NCBI GenBank assembly: GCA_934395135.1
Contig: CAKRRK010000006.1
Coordinates: 15,353-79,352, forward strand
Direction of reading: 5' to 3'
DNA length: 64,000 nucleotides
Source of the DNA: an uncultured Eubacteriales bacterium
GTDB taxonomy: Bacteria; Bacillota; Clostridia; Oscillospirales; Butyricicoccaceae
The notes under the pieces: model-generated
Told to the model about the DNA's origin: nothing
Databases searched by the model: none
What the model saw: only the letters and a program-made list of their open reading frames with translations
Shown here: positions 34,124-41,100 of the stretch, piece after piece
Numbering within the stretch: position 1 is the first letter of the stretch
Layout: every line of letters starts with the position of its first letter
Made by a program: the position numbers and the translations under genes

Positions 34124-35941
34124 ATGTGTGGAATTGGCGGATACATTGATTTTTCACAAAGACAGACGGAACTTGTGGGGCGGGAAATGCTGCGCTCCCT
34201 GACGGCCCGGGGGCCGGACGAGGAAGGCCTTTTTCTGGAGGATGAGATTTGCCTGGTGCATCGGCGCCTTGCCGTCATTGATTTGGAAAATGGCAAGCAA
34301 CCGATGGAAACAGATGGTAATTTTATAATTGTTTATAACGGAGAGTTATATAATACAGAGGATATCCGCAGCCAACTGCGGCTGGAAGGCTGCACGTTTC
34401 GGGGGCATTCCGACACGGAGGTGCTGCTGGCGGCGTATGTACGGTGGGGCGCGGCCTGCCTGGAAAAACTCAACGGCATTTATGCGTTTGCCATCTGGGA
34501 TAAGCGGGAGAAGACGCTGTTTCTTGCCCGGGACAGGATGGGCGTCAAGCCGCTGTTTTATGCGGTGAAAAACGGGACGTTTGTGTTTGCGTCCGATTTA
34601 AAAACCCTGCTGTGCCACCCGGCGGTGGAACCGGAAATCGATCAGGAGGGCCTGTATCAGATTTTGCTGCTGGGGCCGGCAAAAATACCCGGCAGCGGCG
34701 TGTTTCGCAACGTGCATGAGATCAAACAGGGACAGTATGGCGTTTTTTCCCGGGACGGATTTCGGGAGACCGCTTATTTTTCCTTTCAGGCGGCAGAGCA
34801 CACCGACAATCTGGAGCAGACCATTGAGAAAACCCGGTATCTGATTGAAGACGCCGCAGTCCGTCAGCTGGTATCCGATATGCCGCTGGCCTGCTTTTTG
34901 TCCGGCGGTCTGGATTCCTCCATTTTGTCCGCTGTTGCGGCGAAGCAGTATCGGGCGGAGGGAAACACTCTGACCACGTTCTCCGTGGACTATGAGGAAA
35001 ACGACCGGTTTTTTCAAAAAAGCCTGTTCCAGCCAAACAGCGACAGCGAATTTATCCAAACAATGACGGAGGCCATCGGCTCCCGGCACCGAACCATTAC
35101 GCTGAATAACTACCGGTTGGCAGACGCTTTGCGGGAGGCCGTGCTGGCGCGGGATTTGCCTGGGATGGCGGATGTGGATGCTTCGCTCCTGCTGTTTTGC
35201 CGGGAAATCAAACGGGAGTTTACCGTGTGCGTGTCCGGAGAATGCGCCGATGAAATTTTTGGCGGCTACCCATGGTATCACAATCCGGAAATTCTGCATT
35301 GCGATACCTTTCCCTGGTCCCGCTCCCTGGATCTGCGCAAAAGCCTGTTCCGGGAGGATGTGACCGCCGGCGGGGAGGAATTTGTGCGGGCCCAGTATGA
35401 GGCCACACTGAAAGAAACCGATAAACTGCCGGGAGAAAGCCAGCGGGACAGCCGGATGCGGGAGATGTTCATGCTGAACATCCGCTGGTTTATGCAGACT
35501 CTGCTGGACAGAAAGGACCGGATGAGCATGTATTCTGGGCTGGAAGTCCGGGTGCCGTTCTGTGATCACCGCATTGCCCAGTATGCGTATAACATGCCAT
35601 GGGAGTTTAAAGCGTACCAGGGCCGGGAAAAGGGAATCGTCCGGCAGGCATTTGCCGATTTGCTGCCGGAAGAGATTGTATGGCGGAAAAAAAGCCCGTA
35701 TCCCAAAACCTTTCATCCGGTTTATACGGAGCTTACCAGAGGATATGTGCGAAAACTGCTGAAAAAACAGTCGTCCCCATTATACGAACTGCTGAATGTG
35801 GACGCGGTGGTAGAGATGCTGGAACAGCCGGATGCGCCGCGGGACCCATGGTTTGGGCAGCTGATGCGGACGCCGCAGATTTTTGCCTATTTGCATCAGC
35901 TGGACGTTTGGTTCCGGGCATATGGGGTGCGGCTCGTTTAA
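34124..35941 (+). CDS. asnB: Asparagine synthase (glutamine-hydrolysing), AsnB/AsnO type
   Basis: 605 residues. Cys2 of MCGIGGY is the glutaminase nucleophile, with the RGPDEEG and YNGELYN motifs of the class II amidotransferase domain (1-200). The synthetase domain has the PP-loop FLSGGLDSS (about 258-266), the SGECADEIFGGY segment (about 370) and the late RKKSPYPK. Usual product is Asn, but some AsnB homologues amidate meso-diaminopimelate in peptidoglycan. Its position as the last gene of a peptidoglycan-binding operon makes that or a sporulation (AsnO-like) role worth considering; the sequence alone does not decide. Confidence 0.93.
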   Translation: MCGIGGYIDFSQRQTELVGREMLRSLTARGPDEEGLFLEDEICLVHRRLAVIDLENGKQPMETDGNFIIVYNGELYNTEDIRSQLRLEGCTFRGHSDTEVLLAAYVRWGAACLEKLNGIYAFAIWDKREKTLFLARDRMGVKPLFYAVKNGTFVFASDLKTLLCHPAVEPEIDQEGLYQILLLGPAKIPGSGVFRNVHEIKQGQYGVFSRDGFRETAYFSFQAAEHTDNLEQTIEKTRYLIEDAAVRQLVSDMPLACFLSGGLDSSILSAVAAKQYRAEGNTLTTFSVDYEENDRFFQKSLFQPNSDSEFIQTMTEAIGSRHRTITLNNYRLADALREAVLARDLPGMADVDASLLLFCREIKREFTVCVSGECADEIFGGYPWYHNPEILHCDTFPWSRSLDLRKSLFREDVTAGGEEFVRAQYEATLKETDKLPGESQRDSRMREMFMLNIRWFMQTLLDRKDRMSMYSGLEVRVPFCDHRIAQYAYNMPWEFKAYQGREKGIVRQAFADLLPEEIVWRKKSPYPKTFHPVYTELTRGYVRKLLKKQSSPLYELLNVDAVVEMLEQPDAPRDPWFGQLMRTPQIFAYLHQLDVWFRAYGVRLV

Positions 35942-36035
35942 AACAAAACCATTCCGGCATAAAGCAGCGCGCTGGGGCATACAATAAAAGCAGAGCCGCA
36001 GCGGCATACGGGCGGCTGTGCGAAAAACTTTTTCA

Positions 36036-36064
36036 AAAACGGACGGGAATTTCCCGTCCGTTTT
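36036..36064. terminator. Terminator of the peptidoglycan-binding/asnB operon
   Basis: Stem AAAACGGACGGGA with its complement around ATT, with A and T runs on either side. Confidence 0.85.
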
Positions 36065-36086
36065 GCGTGCGTCCATGCAAAAGTTA

Positions 36087-36115
36087 TTGACATATGCCAA
36101 TAAAAGGGATATACT
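36087..36115 (+). promoter_or_regulatory. Strong sigma-A promoter of the small Arg/Cys-rich gene
   Basis: TTGACA (36087-36092), 17 bases, TATACT (36110-36115), close to consensus, 45 bases before ATG 36160. Confidence 0.8.
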
Positions 36116-36159
36116 GTGGGTGGTAAATAGCATATGATAAAAAGAGAGGAGGGATTTGC

Positions 36160-36300
36160 ATGCCGATGAAAGACGGAACCGGTCCGGCGGAAACCGGCCG
36201 CGGCCGCCGTCGCTGCGGCGGGCGGCGGAGAAACTGCCGCCGTTTTACTGCGGGATGGAAACGATGCGGAAAGCTTGCGGCAAAAGCCCCCGATGCATAA
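36160..36300 (+). CDS. 46-residue Arg/Cys/Gly-rich protein (DUF5320-like?)
   Basis: ATG 36160 to TAA 36298-36300, with GAGGAGGG 8 bases upstream and a near-consensus promoter. The product begins MPMKDGTGPAETGRGRRRCG and has three cysteines (19, 26 and 36) and about 25% Arg/Lys. The M-P-x-x-D-G-T-G-P opening is that of DUF5320-type peptides, which accompany DUF134 and NifX/NifB-like genes; a DUF134 gene follows here. A metal- or Fe-S-related role is an inference from that association. High basicity could also suggest nucleic-acid binding. Confidence 0.6.
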   Translation: MPMKDGTGPAETGRGRRRCGGRRRNCRRFTAGWKRCGKLAAKAPDA

Positions 36301-36323
36301 GGGGCGGAAACCAGTCGGCGATC

Positions 36324-36358
36324 GAAACTGCCGGGCGCGTTTGGTGCCCGGCAGTTTC
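36324..36358. repeat. Strong hairpin after the small Arg/Cys-rich gene
   Basis: GAAACTGCCGGGC and its perfect complement (13 bp) around a 9-base loop. No T run follows, so it may stabilise the mRNA end and not act as a classic terminator. Confidence 0.6.
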
Positions 36359-36392
36359 CGGCCGTTCCAGAAAATTCCGTCCAAAATACGGA

Positions 36393-36420
36393 TGGTCAAG
36401 CAGAAAAAATATGATATAAT
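36393..36420 (+). promoter_or_regulatory. Possible promoter of the DUF134 gene
   Basis: TGATATAAT (extended -10) ends at 36420, with TGGTCA as a weak -35 16 bases upstream. The leader would be about 125 bases. Confidence 0.45.
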
Positions 36421-36545
36421 AGAAAAACAGGAAACATATCCCGGTCTTTTTGCATCAGGGTTTGCCGCCGGGATGAAGCGGCGGGCGGCAAAGCGGCTGC
36501 GGGCAAGGGAGAGCCGGTTGGTACGAAATGTTGGGGGTGGCGGAC

Positions 36546-36923
36546 ATGGCAAGGCCGAGAAAATGGAAGAATGTTTGTGGGATGCCGGGGATTTGCACGT
36601 TTGTTCAGGAGAAAAACGCCGCGCAGCAGGACGGCGCGGCGTTACCGGTTGTAACGATCACGGTGGAAGAATTCGAAACCATCCGGTTGATTGACGGGGA
36701 GGATATGACGCAGGAAGAGTGTGCCCGACAGATGAAAGTGTCAAGACCCACGGTGCAGATTATTTACAACCATGCCAGAAAAAAATTGGCGGGTTTTTTG
36801 GTGCATGGCGGCCGTTTGCAGATACAGGGGGGGAATTACCGTCTGTGTCCCCGGGCAGGCCAGGGCTGCCTTCGCCGGCAGTGCAAAGGGGAACCGTTGG
36901 AAGAATTAGACGAAACGGAATAA
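36546..36923 (+). CDS. DUF134 family HTH protein
   Basis: 125 residues beginning MARPRKWKNVCGMPG, the hallmark DUF134 start. It has an HTH region like sigma-70 region 4 (DGEDMTQEECARQMKVSRPTV, about 55-75) and a cysteine-rich end (CPRAGQGCLRRQC). DUF134 proteins are putative DNA-binding regulators often near NifX/NifB-type and DUF5320 genes. Start ATG 36546 is preferred over ATG 36528, as family members begin at MARPRKW. Confidence 0.85.
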   Translation: MARPRKWKNVCGMPGICTFVQEKNAAQQDGAALPVVTITVEEFETIRLIDGEDMTQEECARQMKVSRPTVQIIYNHARKKLAGFLVHGGRLQIQGGNYRLCPRAGQGCLRRQCKGEPLEELDETE

Positions 36924-37028
36924 TATATATATTTATTACTATTTGTAATATTATGACCGGCGCAGCAGGACGGCAAAGAAACACAAAACACTCGCCGCCG
37001 GCGGACCGGAGGGATCTTCCGGCAGGAT

Positions 37029-37056
37029 TTGACAAAGCGAAACCACATGATATAAT
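37029..37056 (+). promoter_or_regulatory. Strong promoter of the APRT-like gene
   Basis: TTGACA (37029-37034), 16 bases, TATAAT (37051-37056) with a TG extension. A leader of about 138 bases follows, containing a CAGCGC/GCGCTG hairpin (about 37073-37090) and a GCCGGC/GCCGGC pair (about 37117-37141). It does not match a known riboswitch that I recognise. Confidence 0.8.
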
Positions 37057-37200
37057 AAAAGGCGGTCTGGTTCAGCGCAGGAGGCGCTGCGCCATTTTGC
37101 CATGTCCGCAGTTGCCGGCAAACCCAGGTGCCGCCGGCGGCCGCGTTGGAGAATGAAACACAAAAGGACTGGAAATAAAATAATTTGGAGGGGTTTCTTA

Positions 37201-37755
37201 ATGCTGAAACATACCATGAACATCGCGGGGCTTACACGCGAGCTTCCCATTTGCAAGGTGACGGACGATTTGTATATCGGTGCGTTTGTGATTTTCGGGG
37301 ATGTGGAGCTGACGCAGGCCGCCACGGCGGAATTGCTGAAACGGGCGCCGGAATACGACTACATTATAACGGCGGAGTCCAAGGGCATCCCGCTGGCTTA
37401 CGAAATGGCGAGACAGAGCGGAAAGAAGTATTTTCTGGCGAGAAAAGGGAAAAAATTATATATGACCGGCGTGTTTGAGGTGGTGGTAAAATCCATTACC
37501 ACAGAAAATGTCCAAAAGCTGTATCTTGACACCGCGGATGCCCAACAGATCCGGGGAAAGAAAATCCTGATTGTGGACGACGTGATCTCTACGGGAGAAT
37601 CCCTGTATGCCTTGGAGGAACTGGTGCAGAAAGCGGGCGGCACCATCGCGGGGCGGATGGCCATCCTTGCGGAAGGCGACGCCCAGGACCGGGACGACAT
37701 TACCTATCTGGAGAAGCTGCCGGTATTTACCGCGGACGGCAGGATAAAGGAATGA
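37201..37755 (+). CDS. Orphan adenine phosphoribosyltransferase-like protein
   Basis: 184 residues of the type I PRTase fold. The PRPP-binding motif ILIVDDVISTGES lies at about residues 122-134, and the N-terminal hood region has a conserved ITAESKGIPLAYEMAR. The Clostridial APRT-like form differs from classic Apt in its N-terminus (LTRELPICKVTDDLYIG). ATG 37201 has GGAGGGG upstream; the longer frame from 37102 reads leader DNA. Substrate may be adenine or another base. It is followed 5 bases later by a gene of unknown function. Confidence 0.82.
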   Translation: MLKHTMNIAGLTRELPICKVTDDLYIGAFVIFGDVELTQAATAELLKRAPEYDYIITAESKGIPLAYEMARQSGKKYFLARKGKKLYMTGVFEVVVKSITTENVQKLYLDTADAQQIRGKKILIVDDVISTGESLYALEELVQKAGGTIAGRMAILAEGDAQDRDDITYLEKLPVFTADGRIKE

Positions 37756-37759
37756 GTGA

Positions 37760-38464
37760 ATGCCTATGACCAGGGAAGAACTGATCCAGCGATGCACAGC
37801 GGAACTTTGGGGCGGTCCGGCCTTTTTGGAAACCTATCATGACGCTTTGATGGAGTTGTTTGCCGATACAGGATTTGTCAATCAGGTCGGCAACATTTAT
37901 GTGCAGATTGGGCCGAATGAATTTAAGGATTTGGAATTTTCCAAAAATCATGTCCTGCAAAGCATGGCGATGCTTCGGCTGTATGAACATTATGCCCTTG
38001 TGCGGGAAATTGTGACGGCCTCCAAACAGGAGGACCTGTCCGGTTCCCTGGGATACCTTTCCATCTATTTTGCGTGGCGTATTTATAATATGAAGGGCGC
38101 GGTGCGGGCCAACGAAAAATTGGCAGGGCAGCGCTTTGGCCGGCAGAAAGAGGAAACCAGGCCCGCCGGCGGAACAGACTGCGAGGACGGGCATCCGGCG
38201 GATTCCCCCGCCCATCGGGAGATTGACAATTGGCTGTACCGCCGCGGCGTATGCCATGGGATAAAAACAGAAGTTGCCGGCTTTGCGAGTGATTTCTTTA
38301 TCCCCGGCAAAAGCCTGTACCTGGAATACGCGGCGTCGCCGTCGCCGGGGTATGCGGAGCGGCTTCGGTATTATAAGACCCAGGGCATTGCGTTTGCGGA
38401 GATAACAGAAGCGGATCTGGCGGATCTGGACAGGGTACTGGGCGGCTTATTTTCCGGGGAATAA
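37760..38464 (+). CDS. Unknown protein with a possible PD-(D/E)XK-like C-terminal domain
   Basis: 234 residues, no signal peptide. The N-terminal ~130 residues are helical and unrecognised. From about residue 148 the pattern PAHREIDNWLYRRG, then FASDFFIPGKSLYLEY, then RLRYYKTQG resembles the nuclease family in which Glu155, Asp178, Glu189 and Lys206 would form the PD-(D/E)XK-like core (compare the E...DFYLP..YIEY...K arrangement). This is a distant, visual match, and the classic ExK lysine is replaced by Tyr-Ala. It is co-transcribed with the APRT-like gene and ends in a strong terminator. Confidence 0.6.
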   Translation: MPMTREELIQRCTAELWGGPAFLETYHDALMELFADTGFVNQVGNIYVQIGPNEFKDLEFSKNHVLQSMAMLRLYEHYALVREIVTASKQEDLSGSLGYLSIYFAWRIYNMKGAVRANEKLAGQRFGRQKEETRPAGGTDCEDGHPADSPAHREIDNWLYRRGVCHGIKTEVAGFASDFFIPGKSLYLEYAASPSPGYAERLRYYKTQGIAFAEITEADLADLDRVLGGLFSGE

Positions 38465-38468
38465 AGAA

Positions 38469-38506
38469 CAAACAGCGCTGTTGCCGATACAACAGCGCTG
38501 TTTTTG
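38469..38506. terminator. Terminator after the APRT-like operon
   Basis: Stem CAAACAGCGCTGTTG with its complement around CCGATA, followed by T5. Confidence 0.85.
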
Positions 38507-38890
38507 TGCCGAAAGGCTCGGACTGGGACGGCTGGCATTTTCGCAGAAATGGTGCAAAGCGGATAACGCGACAGTGTGGGATGGAATCATTTTTCATCAA
38601 AGATTTGGATTTGCGGCGGGGAAGATGGGGCGATACCATAAGAGAGAAAGGACATCGCAAGGATAGGAAGCGGTTCCGGCGGACGATGCTGTTTTCTTGC
38701 AGAGTAAGATACAGGATGGCACCTGCCATAGAAGAATCTGTTTTGGCCATGGAACGCCGGGACAATTCCGTGGAAAAGACCGTTCGAACGAAAAATGGCA
38801 GCGCACCGCATTCCCTGCCAAACCGGCGGAAATCGTTTAAATTCCATAGAACAGACCGAAGGAAACGGCCTGTTTTGGCAAGTTTATTTC
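38507..38890. other. Non-coding stretch before the IscU-like gene
   Basis: Open frames here (for example 38506-38919 plus and 38298-38765 minus) have basic, biased compositions, no ribosome sites and no recognisable motifs, so I call no gene. It may be decayed sequence. Apart from the promoter at its right end I see nothing definable. Confidence 0.5.
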
Positions 38891-38920
38891 TTTACAAGCG
38901 GGAAAACCGCATGATATAAT
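38891..38920 (+). promoter_or_regulatory. Promoter of the IscU-like/GGGtGRT operon
   Basis: TTTACA (38891-38896), 18 bases, extended -10 TGATATAAT ending at 38920, giving a leader of about 63 bases. Confidence 0.7.
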
Positions 38921-38989
38921 ATTATAGGTATGCAAATTTGTCATATGGCAGGAAATGATTTGTAAAATACATAAAAAGGAGAATGGTCA

Positions 38990-39682
38990 ATGATTTATTC
39001 AGCAGAAGTACAACATATGTGCTGTGTGGCCAAAGGCCCGAATCACGGTCCGGCACCCATTCCGGAAGAAGGCAAATGGGTACAGGCGAAGGAAATTAAA
39101 GACATCAGCGGTCTGACGCATGGCATCGGCTGGTGCGCACCCCAGCAGGGCGCATGCAAGCTGACTCTCAACGTAAAGGACGGGATCATTGAGGAAGCTC
39201 TGGTGGAAACCATCGGATGTTCCGGCATGACACATTCCGCCGCGATGGCGTCGGAAATTCTGCCGGGCAAAACACTCCTCGAGGCTCTGAATACCGACCT
39301 GGTTTGCGACGCAATCAATACCGCTATGCGGGAACTGTTTTTGCAGATTGTATACGGCCGCACCCAGACCGCGTTTTCCGAAGGCGGTCTGCCCATTGGC
39401 GCGGGTCTGGAAGACTTGGGCAAGGGCCTGAGAAGCCAGGTAGGTACGATGTACGGCACCAAGGCCAAAGGAACCAGATATCTGGAAATGGCAGAGGGAT
39501 ATGTCACCCGCACCGCCCTGGATGCGGACGACCAGGTGATTGGCTATGAGTTTATCCACCTGGGCAAAATGATGGATTTCATCAAAAAGGGCGACGAACC
39601 TGCCGCGGCAATGGAAAAAGCAAAGGGCAAGTACGGCCGGTTTGATGAAGCGGTCAAGTACATTGATCCCCGTCACGAATAA
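38990..39682 (+). CDS. IscU/NifU-like scaffold protein paired with GGGtGRT
   Basis: 230 residues. The central part resembles the IscU/NifU_N fold: CKLTLNVKDGIIEEALVETIGCSGMTHSAAMASEIL and GKTLLEAL mirror the NifU pattern I-G-C-x-A-x-x-A-S-x-M-x-S-E-L then GKT-x-x-E-A. Only the first ligand-type cysteine (about residue 77) is obviously kept, with other Cys at 11-12, 49 and 56. The C-terminal ~90 residues are not IscU-like. Predicted role is Fe-S assembly or transfer, possibly specialised. A 20-base gap to the GGGtGRT gene indicates an operon. AAGGAG precedes ATG 38990. Confidence 0.78.
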   Translation: MIYSAEVQHMCCVAKGPNHGPAPIPEEGKWVQAKEIKDISGLTHGIGWCAPQQGACKLTLNVKDGIIEEALVETIGCSGMTHSAAMASEILPGKTLLEALNTDLVCDAINTAMRELFLQIVYGRTQTAFSEGGLPIGAGLEDLGKGLRSQVGTMYGTKAKGTRYLEMAEGYVTRTALDADDQVIGYEFIHLGKMMDFIKKGDEPAAAMEKAKGKYGRFDEAVKYIDPRHE

Positions 39683-39702
39683 TCGAAAGGAGGAAACAGT
39701 AA

Positions 39703-40704
39703 ATGGCTTTATTTGAAAGTTACGAGAGAAGAATTGACAAAATCAACAGTGTGCTGGCAGAGTATGGTATTTCCTCCATCGAAGAGGCGGAAAAAATTTG
39801 TAAGGACAAGGGGATTGATCCCTATCAGACCGTAAAAGAAGTGCAGCCCATCGCCTTTGAAAACGCATGCTGGGCGTATGTGGTCGGCGCGGCCATCGCG
39901 ATTAAAAAGGGCTGCTCCAAGGCGGCGGACGCTGCGGAAGCCATCGGCATCGGCCTGCAGGCGTTCTGCATCCCCGGTTCGGTGGCGGATGATCGGAAGG
40001 TTGGCCTGGGCCATGGAAACTTGGGCGCAATGCTGCTCCGGGAGGAAACCAAATGCTTCGCCCTGCTGGCGGGACATGAATCCTTTGCGGCGGCGGAAGG
40101 CGCCATCGGCATCGTGCGCAACGCCAACAAAGCGAGAAAAGAACCTCTCCGGGTTATTCTCAACGGCCTTGGCAAGGACGCTGCTATGATCATCTCCAGA
40201 ATCAACGGCTTTACCTATGTGCAGACCAAGTTTGATTATGCCACCGGTGAGGTCAAAGTGGTGAAGGAAACCCGATATTCTAAGTCCGAACGGGGCGATG
40301 TTCGCTGCTATGGTGCAGATGACGTCCGGGAAGGTGTTGCGATTATGAAACTGGAAGGCGTGGATGTCTCCATCACCGGCAACTCCACGAATCCCACCCG
40401 GTTCCAGCATCCGGTAGCCGGCACCTATAAGAAGGAATGTCTGGAAACCGGCAAAAAGTATTTTTCCGTCGCATCCGGCGGCGGCACGGGACGGACTCTG
40501 CATCCGGACAATATGGCGGCAGGCCCTGCTTCCTACGGCATGACCGATACGATGGGCAGAATGCATGGCGACGCCCAGTTTGCCGGCTCTTCCTCTGTTC
40601 CGGCGCATGTGGAAATGATGGGCTTCCTCGGCATGGGTAACAACCCGATGGTGGGGGCAACGGTTGCCGTAGCAGTGGCCGTAGAACAGGCAATGACAAA
40701 ATAG
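39703..40704 (+). CDS. GGGtGRT protein (conserved, uncharacterised)
   Basis: 333 residues with the family-naming motif GGGTGRTLHPD at about residues 260-270. It is rich in Gly/Ala and conserved blocks such as GLGHGNLGAMLL (about 103) and GMGNNPMVGATVAVAVAVEQA at the C-terminus. No membrane spans or signal peptide. The family regularly follows an IscU-like gene in anaerobes, but no activity is known to me. It may be a metal- or cofactor-binding partner. AAAGGAGG precedes the ATG. Confidence 0.82.
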   Translation: MALFESYERRIDKINSVLAEYGISSIEEAEKICKDKGIDPYQTVKEVQPIAFENACWAYVVGAAIAIKKGCSKAADAAEAIGIGLQAFCIPGSVADDRKVGLGHGNLGAMLLREETKCFALLAGHESFAAAEGAIGIVRNANKARKEPLRVILNGLGKDAAMIISRINGFTYVQTKFDYATGEVKVVKETRYSKSERGDVRCYGADDVREGVAIMKLEGVDVSITGNSTNPTRFQHPVAGTYKKECLETGKKYFSVASGGGTGRTLHPDNMAAGPASYGMTDTMGRMHGDAQFAGSSSVPAHVEMMGFLGMGNNPMVGATVAVAVAVEQAMTK

Positions 40705-40731
40705 TACAAATTCAGAATTTGTTACAGCAAG

Positions 40732-40762
40732 AAAAAACGGCAGAATTTCTGCCGTTTTTTTT
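40732..40762. terminator. Terminator after the GGGtGRT gene
   Basis: Stem AAAAAACGGCAGA with its complement around ATT and a T8 run. Confidence 0.87.
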
Positions 40763-40884
40763 CGCTTGTGGCAGAGAAAAATGTAACAACAACATATAGG
40801 TTGCGATCAAATAGGATAAAAACAAATTGGTGAAATTGTCATAAAAACTATGTTTAATTTTTAACAAAAAACTGCGTTAAATTC

Positions 40885-40912
40885 TTGACAAACTATTTGT
40901 GTGGTATATAAT
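40885..40912 (+). promoter_or_regulatory. Strong sigma-A promoter of bcd-etfB-etfA
   Basis: TTGACA (40885-40890), 16 bases, TATAAT (40907-40912), full consensus hexamers. The start of transcription would be near 40919, leaving a leader of about 180 bases. Confidence 0.85.
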
Positions 40913-40920
40913 GTAATATG

Positions 40921-41060
40921 TAGGTCCATTGGAAGGACCCGTTTAATATGTGTATGTTTTCCGAGGCATTGTGGCGTGTACGGCATTTGGCACCGCTGAG
41001 AGGCAGACTTTTTGCGGGCGATCTATCCTTGCCCGCAAGAATCGGTGGATGCTCGTATTA
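40921..41060 (+). ncRNA. Structured 5' leader of bcd-etfB-etfA (candidate cis-regulatory RNA)
   Basis: Several nested pairings can be read by eye: a small hairpin GGTCC/GGACC (40923-40939); a closing stem CGAG(G)CAT (40962-40969) with ATGCTCG (41049-41055); inside it a GTGG..TGT/GCA..CCGC stem (about 40971-40995); and a strong 8-bp stem TTGCGGGC/GCCCGCAA (41012-41037), extendable to about 13 pairs with T-A and T-G. The result is a closed multi-branch fold, followed by an AT-rich linker and GGGAGG before ATG 41101. It matches no riboswitch class I know. Not run through a folding program. Confidence 0.5.
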
Positions 41061-41100
41061 AAATATTTTTTTAGAATATAAAATTGGGAGGTTTTTTAGC

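Noticed and set aside
38506..38919. 137-codon open frame after the APRT operon terminator
   Set aside because: Basic, biased composition, no ribosome site, no recognisable motif, and overlapping minus-strand frames equally long.
40921..41060. Thought of a TPP riboswitch in the bcd leader because of CTGAGA
   Set aside because: The second conserved half of the TPP fold is absent.
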